DNA of 64,000 nucleotides from Pseudomonas poae (GCA_004000515.1 CP034537.1:2990001-3054000), one strand, 5' to 3'; positions 47,631 to 62,672 are shown, counted from the stretch's first letter. Notes: generated by a model from the sequence alone, not told the origin. Numbers and translations: made by a program.

Positions 47631-50600
47631 TTATTCCTCCTCGGGGCGCGGTGAGGGGGGCTGTATCGGTTCGTTCTGTTCATCGAGTGCGACTTCAATC
47701 ACCTGAAAATCGATGCTTGTGCGCAGGTAGTACTCCCTCAAGCGAGCCAGGCTTTGCGCCGAAAGTGGGTTGCCGCGCAAATCGGAATCATCGTGAAACG
47801 TCGGCATCATTTCGAGAATATCGGCGGGTATCTCGCGGATGTCGTTGTGGCTGAGGTCCAGGGTTTGCAGTTCGGTGAGCTGGAACACACCGTGGGGGAC
47901 GTGCTGGATGCGTGTTTGACGCAAATGCAGGGACGTCAGTTGGCTCATGCCACTCACATCAGGGGTATTTCCCAGTGGGTTATGGCTCAAATCCAGGAAC
48001 TCTACGGAACCAAGGTCGGATATCGAGCGTGCAGTATCGGCCGTCAGGCTTATGCCGCAGTTCGATAGTTCCAGGCTGTTCAACGTGGGCAGGCTGAATA
48101 GAGCGCGTGGCAACTGCCCCAGTGAGCACCGGCTCACGGACAGCGTCTGCAGCTTGGGGAAACACCTGAGGACGCCATCAAGGGTGGTGAGTGCGCCATC
48201 TGCTGTCAGGTCAAGCCGCGAGATTTGTTCGAAGCGCGCAGTCAGCTGCGGCAGTGCCCCCATGATTGGGGCATCGAGAATCAAAGCGTGGGTGAGCTCA
48301 TCATCGAGACTCTCTTCATCTTCGGGGCTTTCCCGCCGCCAGGCCTGCTCCAGCAAGGTTTTGACGTTACGTCGGTGTAACCGTTGTTCGGCCTGGGCTG
48401 TTTCGTCAAGCGAGACGTCAAGAACGGGATGCCGCTGCGGCACGTTGTCTATCCAGTTTTCAAGGTCGGTTTCCAACTGGCGGTATTCGGCGTCGAGCCG
48501 TATCAGGTGCGGCAGGACCTCACTCATCGTGCCCGGCAGCCTGAAAATGAAGCGATCCGCTTCGCTGGCCAAAAGGCTGGGGTATAGCTGCTGCACCCGT
48601 TCACGCAGCGAGGTGGGCAGTTGGGCATTGAAATATTCACCGGTGCGTTGGCAATTCTGCTTGATGCGTTCCAGGGTCGCATCGGACAGTGGGTTGCCGG
48701 CAATGTTGAAATCGTACGTAGCGGGCGCCGGTAAGCGGAACGTGGCGTCGGGCAATTCGCGGATTGCATTGTGGCTCAGATTCACGCTCATGCGTCGCGT
48801 GAGAGTGAGCAAACCTGCGGCACCTCTCGCAGTCCTGTGTCTTGCAGAGAGACCAATGCAAGGTCGGGGAGCCCGCGCAAGTCCAAGGGTCTTTCCAGCG
48901 TATTGTGATCAAGGTTCAAGTACTGCAGGCGCGTCCGGCTCTCTAGCGCACGCTGGCTGGTGACCGACAGCCTGATACCACAACGTGAAAGACCCAAATG
49001 GGTCAGCCCCGGTAAGTCGAAGACAGCGAGTGGAATATCGCCCATTACGGTGTTCTGGATGTTGAGAATATTCAGCATCGGGAAGCTTTTGAGGAAAAGG
49101 CCAAGATCAAATGGGCCGCCATTGCCCTCAATGTTGATGTAGCCGATGTGTGCAAACCTGGCGCTTAGCGTCGGCAATTCCCCGACCAGCATTTGTGGCA
49201 CTGTCAGTGCGTGAATGAAGGGCGTATCTGGCGCAATCTCGCGCCGCCACGTGCGCTCCAATAACTGTTGCAGGGCGTTGCGCCTGGCCTGTTCCAGCGG
49301 CGACAGTCGCTCCTCCAGTGACCAATGGGCAAGCTCCTGCTGTAGTGTCTCCAGCTCGTCGGTCAGGCGCGCCAGTTCGCGTTTGCCGGCTTCGATGTCG
49401 CCGGGCAGCGAAAAAACTACCCGATTCAGTTCATCGTGGCTCAGTGATGGGTACAGTCTTCGTGCGTCTTGTTGATCTACCGCCAGGGCTTCGATTTCCC
49501 AACTGCTGCCATGGACCTGAAAGTAGCGTTTTACTTGTTCCAGGCTCGCTCGAGAGAGCGGGTTGCCGGATAGATCAAAGCGTTGGCTGGCCGTTGATGA
49601 CATCTCGAACATGGCCTCAGGCAGCTCTTGGATACGGTTATCACTCAAGAAAGCGGTCTCAAGTTCCGGGAGGGTCAGCAGGCCTGGCGGCAGGCGGTCG
49701 ATGCCGGTATTGGACAGGTCCAGGTCCAGCAAGTCGGTCATTGAGGCGATATCGGGTACCAGCCCCAGTGGGTTGCGATGCAGGTTCAGGCCGCGCAGGC
49801 GATGCATCGATGCCAGTCGCGCACGACTCGCGGGGTTCAGGGTGATGTGGCAATTGTCCAGGTTCAGTATGTTCAGGTCCGGTAAGGTATGGAGGTCATC
49901 AGGTAACTGGCCAAGGTGAATATCTCTGATCTCCAGGTGGCGCACGCGGCGGAATAAAGGCAGCAACGCCTCGACGCCCTGGGTGCCATCGGTGCCGACC
50001 ACTGCCAGCAGACTCACGTGGTCGAAGTTGGCGTTCAGACGCGGTAATTCCCCGAGGATCGGAAGGTCAATCCGCAACGTATAACCGTCGCGGTCAGGGT
50101 CTTCAAAGTAGTCATCAACGTCCGTTTCGCGACGCCAGCACTGTTGAATTCGATCTGCAATCAGTGCGCGATTCTGCCGGTCATATTGGCGTCTTCGGGC
50201 GCGTAGCGGCGTTTGCGTGGTTGGATGATGTGTAGGCGTATCCCGTTGCCAGCCGTACAGGTCAAGTGCCAGTTGTCGATATTCGTCGTCCAGCGCCGTG
50301 AGTCGAGCGTCGGCACCTCCAGGTTGATGGGCCAGACCGTCAACAAAAGCCTGAACCTCTGGGTCGGAAAAGCGCGGGTAGAGCGCTCGCGTGCGCTGTT
50401 GCAGGGTCAGCGGTGGGCCGGCGTTGACCTGTTCGGCGGGGTAGCCGTTGTCATTGCCGAGCAGGCGCTGGGTCTCGAAAGGTAGTGGGTCGCTATGGTC
50501 GGGCTTGAGCAGGGTGCGCAGTTCATCACGTGGCAGTGGGCGCTGACGTAAGCGGTGACGCAATTCGGCAGCCTGGTGAATCTCAATGCGCAATGCCTCG

Positions 50601-53493
50601 CGCTGGGCACCGGGAAGGGCGTGCAGCACCGCAGTGTACAGATCGGTTTCACCGTGCAGCGGGCCGTTGGCGTCGTGGGGCACATAGCGGCCTTGTTCGG
50701 TGCGTACCAGCAGGCGCCGAATCGGCGCAGTGTCAGGGCCGATGGTGTTCCAGAGGTCGCCCTCTTTATTAAAGTGGCGCGCCTCAAGGTATATCTGGTC
50801 CGACCAGCCTGGTTGCAACCTCAGCGAGTTGAGGGCCAAGCGGTCGGTGTCAAGGCTGCGCATCGCTTCAAGATGCTGGCCCTCATAGGCACGGTTGATG
50901 CGCAATTCGTCCATGATGCTGTGGGCCAGTTGGTCCAGGTGCTCGGGTGTCTGGCGCAGGTCCAGCTCTTGTAGGTCGGCGCCGCTGGCTCGCCGCAAAA
51001 GACTGTCGGCGATGCTCGCTGGCAGGCCCGGCGCGATGTGTTGCATTTGTTGGGTGAGTGGCTCGCGCGTGTATTGCAATGGAGCGTAGCGCGAATCGAA
51101 CAGCGCGCCCCGTTGGCTTTCAGCGATATCGGCGAGTTTTTTACGCAGGTTACGTGTGCGAGCTTCCAGGCTCAGCTGCGGGTCGCTGGCGCGCTCGCCA
51201 AACTGTGCGGTGATTTCATCAGGGCTCAAGGCACTGAGGACGGTTTTGAGCAGGTCGCCATTTTTCAGTTGTTCTTCGTGGATGCGCACACTGGGCTTTT
51301 CGGGGTCACCAAAGTTCCAGGTGACCTCGCCGCGTTCGTTGAAAAACGCTAAGCCTTTTGACTTGGGCCAGTAACCGTAACTGGTCAACAGTTGCAACTG
51401 GTCCTGCGGGTCGACGGCGTGATACACGGCAGGGTCGTCGCTGCGCAGGTTGTCGATCAGTTGCTGAAGTTCACGGTCGATTTTCAGGCGTGCCAAGGTG
51501 TCGCTGAGCAGCGGCGGGGTTGGTTCGCTGTTGACGTGGATTCTGCGCAGCGCGCCCTCTGTTACGCCGCTGATGTCCTGGGCCAGCTCGCGGTCGGCGG
51601 CGACTAGCGCTTGCGCCGTGTGGCCCAGTCTTTCCAGCAATGTTGAGCGATCCCACTGTTGGGGGTACTCGAGCTCCGTGTGCCAGGCGCCCGTGCCGTT
51701 ATGGCGCACGTCGGGCTTGAAGGCGTCGGGGCGAGAGGGGTGTTTGATGCGGTAGTAGCGACTGTCGAGGGGTTTTTCCACAGCGTACAGTTTGCCGTCC
51801 AGTGTCAACATCGACTCGCCGTTGATCACGTGCAAGCCCTGTTCGTTGAAGCCCAGGCGCGCGTACGCGTCATAGGGTTGTTGGTAGGGCTTGAGATCAG
51901 GTTTCCAATAGCGGTGGCTTCCGTTCGCCAATTTCACAGGCTTGAAACGGTCGATAAAGGCCAGTACGTCCTTGGGCAATACTTTGCGCAGCTCGGTCAC
52001 ACCGATGGTGGTGCCAGCAACAAAGGTGCCCAACTGTACGCCCGCCTCGACCACCCCGACAAAGTGGCCGATCGCTTCTTGGCCTTCGCCTTCGGCCCAG
52101 TCGATGATGCCTTCGAAGACTTCATCCAGCAGTTGATACGCCATATAACCCAACATCAACTCGCCAAGGCCAGGCACAAACGGGGCCACCACCTGCACGA
52201 CGGCATTGAGGATCGCCGAGGCCACGTTGGCGAAGGAGTCCCACAGCGCCCAACGTGCCGCGCGGTCGGCATTTGCTGTGGATACCGCGAGAGTTCGGGC
52301 GTCGTTCAGCAGTTTGTCGAGTTTTTGCTGATAGAGGTACTGCCATGGGTTGCCAGCAATCGGGGTGGCAACGAACTGCAGCTTGGGATCACTCGTAGGT
52401 TCCTTGCGCCAGGGCGCCAGCCCACTTCCCGGTTCAGGCGGATGGAAGGTGATTTTCGCCAGGCGCTGGCTCAAACCGGCGAAGAACGCGCCACGCCGGT
52501 CGTGGTCGACAAAGCGGCTGAAAAAACCTGGTAGTCCTCGTCGCGCAATTGGCGTACCAGCTTTTGTTTAAATGCCAGGGGCGAGGTGTATTGCTTGATC
52601 GGGTGGGCTGGGTCATCCGGTATATAGGCCACCAGGCGTTGGGCGTTGCGTGAGGTTTCCAGGTTGGGCGCAAACAGCAGGATGCCGGTAAGCGGGGCAT
52701 CCATCACGCTCAACCTGTGACACAACAAGGGGGCGCCGTCGAGCGTCACGTTGTGCTCGTCTTTTATCAAGGCTTCAATCAGCGGGCGCACCTCATTGTC
52801 GATATCGCCGCTGATCGTCGCTAACTGCAATGAGGCTCGCAGCTGGGCTTTCTGGCTGGCATCGATCTTGTGTTGCAGCACTGCGGCAGACACCGGTTCG
52901 TCCATGCCCAATTGCGTGCGCAGGTACTTGGTATAGCGGGCGCCGATGTCCAGCTCACGGCAGAGGCGGGTGAAGGCGGTGATGGAGATTACCTGGCGAA
53001 TGGCTGGCAACGTGTCGAACTGGCCAGCGCTATAAGGTTGGCTAATGTAGGTGGAGGCTGGCTCGTAGGCGTTGTCTTGGGTTTCGTTGTAGTCGAAGTT
53101 ATGCAGGGCTGCGTCGAGCAGGGAGACGGTCCAGGTGCGTGCGCCACCGGTTCGAATTGAAAACCACGGTACGGTCTGCGGGATATATAGACGCAGGTAG
53201 ACGGATTCGCTGTTCAGGTCGAGGCTGAAGCGGTTGAGTAGTGCGTCCTCGAGGATCGGTTTGGCAAAGGTCTTGGCGTCTTGCAGCTTTTCCAGGGCAC
53301 TATCGACGCGGTTCTGCGCTTGCCAATGGGCGGCGTTCAGTTGATGCAGTTCGGTGCGTTGGGCTGCGGTGCCTGCCAGCACCCGTGGCGCCGTGTGTTT
53401 CAGTGCTTCACGCTTGCCGGGGCTGGCCTGGCCCAACCAGTGCGGTACGGCGGTCGTGAGGGGCTGGTAATGGTGGTCGGGGCGTGTGGTCAT
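47631..53493 (-). CDS. Giant leucine-rich-repeat toxin-like protein with triplicated module (two frame breaks)
   Basis: About 1954 residues after correcting two one-base deletions (an A at 52521-52526 + strand, and a C at 48814-48815). The N-terminal ~1030 residues resemble the large Pseudomonas 'dermonecrotic-toxin/DUF6543-type' proteins. They contain a hydrophobic stretch at about residues 420-500 (NAVVQVVAPFVPGLGELMLG, HFVGVVEAGVQLGTFVAGTT) that could insert into a membrane. Residues ~1037-1345, 1346-1634 and 1635-1954 are three copies of one module. Each starts LYPxxS, runs through a helical part to a WRRE motif, then into LRRs (LxxLxLSxCGI, LPEL, SHNxIREIP) and ends GNPLS. No NEL ubiquitin-ligase domain follows; the protein ends PPSPRPEEE. 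Nothing marks a secretion system nearby. The mode of action is unknown. Confidence 0.8.
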
Positions 53494-53595
53494 TGAACTC
53501 GTCTCTGAATACTCGGAAAGAGCCTCAGTAGATCAAGCGGTGCACAGTTGAAGTGGCTAGATAGTTAAGGCGTTTGACCCTGCCGCAAACCCCCT

Positions 53596-53613
53596 GCGCA
53601 GTTTAAACTGCGC
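53596..53613. promoter_or_regulatory. Perfect 18-base palindrome, candidate operator
   Basis: GCGCAGTTTAAACTGCGC is fully self-complementary. It lies in the 280-base divergent gap, 102 bases upstream of the LRR gene start and 160 bases upstream of aruC. It does not match the ArgR site, so another regulator may bind it. Confidence 0.5.
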
Positions 53614-53628
53614 CATTGCGACGGTAAT

Positions 53629-54994
<1,366 letters not shown>

Positions 54995-55000
54995 TGGACC

Positions 55001-55028
55001 GCTCGGCGCCGGATGATCGGCGCCGAGC
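55001..55028 (+). terminator. Hairpin after aruC
   Basis: gctcggcgccg and cggcgccgagc form an 11-base-pair perfect stem around gatgat. The following sequence is AT-rich (acaaatttt) but lacks a strong T run. It could attenuate transcription or stabilise the aruC message. Confidence 0.6.
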
Positions 55029-55072
55029 ACAAATTTTGTATGCCGGACTCCTCGGTTGGAGCTGTGAAGATC

Positions 55073-55106
55073 AAATGTGGGAGCGTCGAACCGCCGCTCC
55101 CACACT
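55073..55106. repeat. Short REP-like palindrome
   Basis: aaatgtgggagcg, tcgaaccg, ccgctcccacactt. It lies between the aruC hairpin and aruF. Confidence 0.7.
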
Positions 55107-55178
55107 TGATCTCACTGGTTTCAAGTTTATGTCCGGCATTTTTTCCTCTATGAGTTTTTCGAGTTAAGGAGTGACACC

Positions 55179-56198
55179 ATGCTGGTGATGCGCCCCGCGC
55201 AAATGGCTGATCTGGGCGAGGTACAGCGTCTGGCTGCGGACAGCCCGATTGGTGTCACCTCCTTGCCGGATGATGTGGAGCGCCTCAGCGACAAGATCGC
55301 CGCCAGCGAAGCTTCCTTCGCCGCCGAGGTGAGTTTCAATGGTGAAGAAAGCTATTTCTTCGTGCTCGAAGACACCGAGACCGGCAAGCTCGCCGGCTGC
55401 TCGGCCATCGTCGCGTCCGCGGGCTATTCCGAGCCTTTCTACAGCTTTCGTAACGAGACCTTCGTGCACGCCTCCCGCGAGCTGAAGATCCACAACAAGA
55501 TCCACGTGCTTTCCCAGTGCCACGACCTCACCGGCAACAGCCTGCTCACCAGTTTCTACGTGGTGCCGGAGCTGGTCGGTTCGCCGTGGTCGGAACTCAA
55601 TTCTCGTGGCCGCCTGCTGTTTGTCGCCAGCCACCCTGAGCGCTTTGCCGACTCGGTGGTGACCGAGATCGTCGGCTACAGCGACGAGAACGGTGACTCG
55701 CCGTTCTGGGACGCCATCGGCCGCAACTTCTTCGACCTCAACTACGCCGCCGCCGAGCGCCTGTGCGGGCTCAAAAGCCGCACCTTCCTTGCCGAGCTGA
55801 TGCCGCATTACCCGATTTACGTGCCATTGCTGCCGGACGAAGCCCAAGAGGCGATGGGCCAGGTGCACCCTCGGGCGCAGATCACCTTCGACATCCTGAT
55901 GCGCGAAGGCTTCGAGACCGACCATTACATCGACATCTTCGACGGTGGCCCGACGTTGCACGCACGGGTCTCGGGCATTCGCTCGATTGCCCAGAGCCGC
56001 GTGGTGCCGGTGAAGATCGGCGAGATGGCCAAGGGTGTTGGCCGCCAGTACCTGGTGAGCAACGCGCAGTTGCAGGATTACCGCGCGGTGATGCTGGAAC
56101 TGGACTACGCGCCCGGCAAACCGGTGACTCTGGACCTGGCGGCCGCCGAAGCCCTGGGCGTTGGCGAAGGCGCAAGTGTGCGTTTGGTCGCGGTTTAA
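55179..56198 (+). CDS. aruF: Arginine N-succinyltransferase, alpha subunit AruF
   Basis: One of two subunits of the enzyme that succinylates arginine (or ornithine) using succinyl-CoA. The 339-residue protein starts MLVMRPAQMADLGEVQRLAA and has HDLTGNSLLTSFYVVPELVG, SDENGDSPFWDAIGRNFFDL and FDGGPTLHARVSGIRSIAQS, all AstA-family segments. It is a clear paralogue of AruG, the next gene. AAGGAG lies 8 bases before the ATG. Confidence 0.93.
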   Translation: MLVMRPAQMADLGEVQRLAADSPIGVTSLPDDVERLSDKIAASEASFAAEVSFNGEESYFFVLEDTETGKLAGCSAIVASAGYSEPFYSFRNETFVHASRELKIHNKIHVLSQCHDLTGNSLLTSFYVVPELVGSPWSELNSRGRLLFVASHPERFADSVVTEIVGYSDENGDSPFWDAIGRNFFDLNYAAAERLCGLKSRTFLAELMPHYPIYVPLLPDEAQEAMGQVHPRAQITFDILMREGFETDHYIDIFDGGPTLHARVSGIRSIAQSRVVPVKIGEMAKGVGRQYLVSNAQLQDYRAVMLELDYAPGKPVTLDLAAAEALGVGEGASVRLVAV

Positions 56199-56251
56199 AG
56201 AATTGAGTGTCGCGGGTGGCTGCCAAACAGCGGCCCGTCTGAGGAGATAGC

Positions 56252-58744
<2,493 letters not shown>

Positions 58745-58745
58745 A

Positions 58746-58838
58746 AATGTCGGAGCGGGCTTGCTCGCGAATGCGGTCTGTCAGTTGATGCATTAGGTGA
58801 CTGGTCCACCGCTTTCGCGAGCAAGCCCGCTCCCACAC
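58746..58838. repeat. REP palindrome pair, 'gcgggcttgctcgcga' variant
   Basis: aatgtcggagcgggcttgct and its complement (gcaagcccgctcccac) enclose a 40-base centre. It lies between aruD and aruB and shares the variant arm with 61599. The first arm carries tcgg in place of tggg. Confidence 0.85.
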
Positions 58839-58896
58839 TGGATCTCTGTTGTGTTGAAAATTGCCTATAAAAACAGATGTTCGTGGAGCCTCGCCG

Positions 58897-60242
58897 ATGA
58901 AATCCTATGAAGTCAATTTTGACGGTCTAGTGGGGCCGACCCATAACTACGGCGGTTTGTCCTTCGGCAACGTCGCGTCCCAGAGCAACAGCCAGCAGCA
59001 TTCCAACCCCAAGGAAGCGGCGTTGCAGGGCCTGCAAAGATGAAGGCCCTGACGGACATGGGCTTTGTGCAAGGTGTGCTGGCGCCCCAGGAACGCCCGG
59101 ACGTGGCGGCCTTGCGCAGCCTCGGTTTCAGCGGCACCGACGCGCAGGTCATTCAGCAGGCAGCGAAGGAAGCCATGCCGCTGCTGGTCGCCAGTTGCTC
59201 CGCGTCGAGCATGTGGGTGGCCAACGCCGCTACCGTGAGCCCGAGCGCCGACACCTTTGACGGCCGCGTGCATTTCACCGCCGCCAACCTCAACTGCAAA
59301 TACCACCGCAGCATCGAGCATCCGACCACCAGCCGTGTGCTAGGGGCGATGTTTGCTGACGCGAAGCACTTCGCCCATCACGCCGCGTTGCCGGCAGTGG
59401 CGCAGTTCGGCGACGAAGGTGCAGCCAACCACACGCGTTTCTGCCGTGAATACGGCGAAGCGGGCGTCGAGTTCTTCGTGTTTGGCCGCAGTGCGTTCGA
59501 CCCCCGTTACCCAGCGCCGCAGAAGTACCCGGCACGCCAGACCCTCGAAGCTTCCCAGGCCGTTGCCCGCCTGCATGGCTTGAAGGAGTCCGGTGTGGTC
59601 TACGCCCAGCAGAACCCCGCGGTGATCGATGCCGGCGTGTTCCACAATGACGTAATCGCCGTGGGCAATGGCGAAGTGTTGTTCTACCACGAGGACGCGT
59701 TCCTCAATACCGAGCAGATGCTTGCTGAATTGCACGGCAAGTTGGGCAAATTGGGCGGTAACTTCCAATCCGTCTGCGTGCCCCGTGCCCAGGTCAGCGT
59801 TGAAGACGCAGTGCGGTCCTACCTGTTCAACAGCCAATTGCTAAGCCGCGCCGACGGCTCGATGCTGCTGATCGTGCCGGAAGAATGCCGTGCCAACGAA
59901 CGCGTCTGGCAGTACCTGCAAGGCTTGACCGCCTCCGGTGGGCTCATCCGCGAAGTTAAGGTGTTCGACCTCAAGCAAAGCATGCAGAACGGTGGCGGCC
60001 CGGCGTGCCTGCGTTTGCGCGTTGCGTTGAACGAAACGGAACTGGCGGCGGTGAATCCAGGCGTTATCATGACCGCGCCGTTGTACGAAACACTGACCCA
60101 GTGGGTCGGCAAGCACTACCGCGACAGCCTGCGTGAAAGCGACCTGGCTGACCCGCAATTGCTGCTTGAGTGCCGGACGGCATTGGATGAACTGACGCAA
60201 ATCCTTAAACTGGGCTCGGTTTATCCTTTCCAGATCAATTAA
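58897..60242 (+). CDS. aruB: N-succinylarginine dihydrolase AruB (frame broken once)
   Basis: The enzyme converts succinylarginine to succinylornithine, ammonia and CO2. About 448 residues. It starts [20 protein letters not shown], then [10 protein letters not shown], an AstB hallmark. An A is missing at 59036-59038 (LQGLQ to KMKALTDMG). The catalytic Cys is in [40 protein letters not shown] supplies an active-site His. GGAG lies before the ATG at 58897. Confidence 0.92.
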
Positions 60243-60269
60243 CCAACGCCGCACGGCTGAGAACTATTT

Positions 60270-60560
60270 ATGACCACCGACACCCTCAAACTGATTCTTG
60301 AAGACACCGACGGCACTCAGCTGGAAACCTCCTGCACCCGCGTCGCCGTGGTCTGGCAGGGCAAGGAAATCTGGATCCAGCACGACGGCCGTGGCCAACT
60401 GCTGATCGGTGTGGACGTGGAAGAAGGCGACGCCGAGTACGCCAACCTGCTGATGCGCCCACTGGCCACCAACCTGATGAGCCTGCAATTGGAAATGGAA
60501 CCGGCCGACGTTGAAGGTGACGACGACGATCACGTTCACGGCCCAGGCTGCAACCACTAA
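60270..60560 (+). CDS. Conserved hypothetical protein of the aru operon (PA0900-like)
   Basis: A 96-residue acidic protein ([20 protein letters not shown], ending in a His/Asp-rich tail [13 protein letters not shown]). It lies between aruB and aruE, where P. aeruginosa also has a small unknown gene. Some databases call such proteins 'topoisomerase II', for which I see no support. The tail might bind a metal. It is separated from aruB by 27 bases and from aruE by 11, so it is co-transcribed. Confidence 0.82.
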   Translation: MTTDTLKLILEDTDGTQLETSCTRVAVVWQGKEIWIQHDGRGQLLIGVDVEEGDAEYANLLMRPLATNLMSLQLEMEPADVEGDDDDHVHGPGCNH

Positions 60561-60571
60561 GGAAGCTGCTT

Positions 60572-61576
60572 ATGCTCGCCCTCGGCAAACTGCTTGAACT
60601 GACCCTCGCCGGTCGCGAACCGGCGCAAAAAATTCAACTGACTGTCGACGGCGTGCAGATGCGCTGGCTCAGCGAGGGCGCACTTGAAGTGCGCCCGCCG
60701 CAGGGCCGCGACAATGGCGGCGACTTGCTGCTGTCGTCCGGCATCCATGGCAACGAAACCGCGCCGATCGAACTGCTCGACCGCCTGTTGCATGGTATTG
60801 CCCGTGGGGAGATCAAACCCCGCAACCGTATTCTGTTCCTGTTCGGCAACCCCGAGGCGATGCGCCGCGGCGAGCGTTACCTCGAGCTGGATGTCAACCG
60901 GCTGTTCAATGGCCGTCACGAACAAAACATCGGCCCGGAGGCCATGCGCGCCGCCGAGCTTGAGCAACTGGCTCGTAGCTTTTTCAGCCTGCCCGACCGT
61001 TCGCGCCTGCATTACGACCTGCATACGGCCATTCGTGGCTCGAAGATCGAGCAGTTCGCCCTGTACCCGTGGAAGGCCGGTCGCCAGCATTCGCGTCGCG
61101 AACTGGAGCGCTTGCGCGCCGCTGGCATGGAAGCCGTGCTGCTGCAGAACAAGACCTCCATCACCTTCACCGCGTTTACCTACGAGCAACTGGACGCCGA
61201 GGCCTTCACCCTGGAGTTGGGCAAGGCGCGGCCGTTCGGGCAGAACCAGGGTGTAGACGTATCGCGCCTGGAAAACCGCCTGAAGCAGATCATCGAAGGC
61301 GGCGAGCCTGAGACCGACACACTCGACGGTCTGAAGTTGTTCGCGGTTGCACGGGAAGTCATCAAGCACAGCGATGCCTTCCTCTTGCACTTGCCGGCGG
61401 ACGTGGAAAACTTTTCTGAACTGGAAAAGGGCTATCTGCTGGCCGAAGACGTGGCCAAGACCCGTTGGGTGATCGAGGAGGAGGGTGCGCGCATCATCTT
61501 CCCCAACCCGAAGGTCAAGAATGGTTTGCGTGCGGGCATATTGATTGTGCCGACCACAGATGCTGGCCTGGCGTAG
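60572..61576 (+). CDS. aruE: Succinylglutamate desuccinylase AruE (AstE)
   Basis: A zinc-dependent desuccinylase of 334 residues and the last step of the pathway, giving glutamate and succinate. [20 protein letters not shown] supplies metal ligands His and Glu, and [20 protein letters not shown] supplies the third His. [20 protein letters not shown] contains the conserved catalytic Glu. GGAAG lies upstream of the ATG at 60572. It is the last gene of the aru cluster and is followed by a REP pair. Confidence 0.93.
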   Translation: MLALGKLLELTLAGREPAQKIQLTVDGVQMRWLSEGALEVRPPQGRDNGGDLLLSSGIHGNETAPIELLDRLLHGIARGEIKPRNRILFLFGNPEAMRRGERYLELDVNRLFNGRHEQNIGPEAMRAAELEQLARSFFSLPDRSRLHYDLHTAIRGSKIEQFALYPWKAGRQHSRRELERLRAAGMEAVLLQNKTSITFTAFTYEQLDAEAFTLELGKARPFGQNQGVDVSRLENRLKQIIEGGEPETDTLDGLKLFAVAREVIKHSDAFLLHLPADVENFSELEKGYLLAEDVAKTRWVIEEEGARIIFPNPKVKNGLRAGILIVPTTDAGLA

Positions 61577-61598
61577 ATCTCAACGTTTTACGCTATCC

Positions 61599-61692
61599 AA
61601 TGTGGGAGCGGGCTTGCTCGCGAAGGCGGTGTATCAGTCAACCTTTTCAGTGACTGACACTCCGTAATCGCGGGCAAGCCCGCTCCCATATT
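61599..61692. repeat. REP palindrome pair, 'gcgggcttgctcgcga' variant
   Basis: aatgtgggagcgggcttgct and cgggcaagcccgctcccata around a 45-base centre. It lies between the convergent aruE and lumazine synthase genes. Confidence 0.87.
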
Positions 61693-61708
61693 TGTTTCGC
61701 GGTGTTAT

Positions 61709-62218
61709 TTAGACGGCTACAGCGCGCGGCTCGCTACGGCGGATCGCGCGGACTTTGTGCAGGGTATCTGCGCAAGTCTTGGCAGCTTCCTGACCCTTGT
61801 GCACAAAGTGATCGTGGAAGAACGCATGATGCTCGCTGCCCGCATGGAAGTGATGCGGCGTCAGCGACACCGAGAACACCGGCACTTCAGTTTCCAGCTG
61901 CACTTGCATCAGGCCGCTGACCACCGATTGGGCCACGAACTCGTGGCGGTAGATACCACCGTCCACCACCAGCGCGGCGGCAACGATACCGGCGTAACGA
62001 CCGGTCTTGGCCAGCAGTTTGGCGTGCAGGGGCATTTCAAAGGCACCGCCGACTTCGAAGAAATCGATGTCCGATTCCTGGTAGCCCTGGGCGATCATTT
62101 CGGCGAGGAAGCCTTTACGGGATTGGTCGACAATATCCTTGTGCCAGCAGGCCTGGATAAACGCGACACGCTCGCCGTGATGGTTTTTGCTTTTGCTGTC
62201 GATTGCGGTGGGTTGCAT
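61709..62218 (-). CDS. ribH: 6,7-dimethyl-8-ribityllumazine synthase (RibH2-like)
   Basis: The penultimate enzyme of riboflavin synthesis. The 169-residue protein has ERVAFIQACWHKDIVDQSRK, DFFEVGGAFEMPLHAKLLAK, AALVVDGGIYRHEFVAQSVV and VFSVSLTPHHFHAGSEHHAF. The last motif and the longer C-terminus suggest the type II (decameric, Brucella RibH2-like) form. The ATG at 62218 is preceded by AGGAG within a small hairpin and by an FMN riboswitch. It is not linked to other rib genes here, so it is probably the second copy. Confidence 0.9.
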   Translation of the reverse strand: MQPTAIDSKSKNHHGERVAFIQACWHKDIVDQSRKGFLAEMIAQGYQESDIDFFEVGGAFEMPLHAKLLAKTGRYAGIVAAALVVDGGIYRHEFVAQSVVSGLMQVQLETEVPVFSVSLTPHHFHAGSEHHAFFHDHFVHKGQEAAKTCADTLHKVRAIRRSEPRAVAV

Positions 62219-62227
62219 GTTCTGACT

Positions 62228-62247
62228 CCTGTTTAAGAAAAAACAGG
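62228..62247 (-). promoter_or_regulatory. Hairpin over the ribH ribosome binding site
   Basis: On the minus strand cctgttt, ttctta, aaacagg forms a 7-base-pair stem whose 3' arm is joined to the AGGAG of the ribosome binding site. It may be the expression platform of the riboswitch, acting on translation. Confidence 0.5.
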
Positions 62248-62316
62248 GCGTTATGAATCGAATGGGATTTAAGGGTACGCCTGCCCGAATCGGCGCGCGG
62301 CCCTTAGGTGCCAATC

Positions 62317-62481
62317 CCGTTCTCTCTTCATCCGGACTATGACCGTCGGCCCCGGGATCACACCGGGTCTGCTGACCTTGTCGCCGTCCTGCGTGAGCAG
62401 TTCGAGGCGCCAAGCGCTCGCGGGCTATACACGTTGCGTGTAATTACCGCCGGTGGGGAATTGCACCCCGCCCTGAGAACG
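62317..62481 (-). promoter_or_regulatory. FMN riboswitch (RFN element)
   Basis: The minus strand reads tctcagggcggggtgcaatt, ccccaccggcggtaattac, cgcgagcgcttg, ggtcagcagacccggtgtga, tcccggggccgacggtcata and gtccggatgaagagagaacg. These are all conserved RFN segments in order. It lies 99 bases upstream of ribH and would reduce its expression when FMN is plentiful. Confidence 0.95.
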
Positions 62482-62672
62482 TTGCCGCCAGAACCCTGGC
62501 GGCGGAGAGTTTTAACACGGTTTTTCCAAAACTGCACGATCGTCGTATCGATAAGCTATATCGGTTTGTTTGGTTGGTATTCGATTGAATGCGCAGGGGC
62601 TTGATATTCCGTGGCTTTGCCCGCAGTAATCACTCTGAAAAGGAACTTACTGACCCCCAAGAGGCTTGTTTC

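Noticed and set aside
47631..53493. Calling the LRR protein a NEL E3 ubiquitin ligase
   Set aside because: No NEL domain or catalytic Cys motif is visible after the LRRs; the protein ends soon after the third module.
60270..60560. Naming the small gene in the aru operon 'topoisomerase II'
   Set aside because: At 96 residues it has none of the ATPase or cleavage motifs of a topoisomerase.
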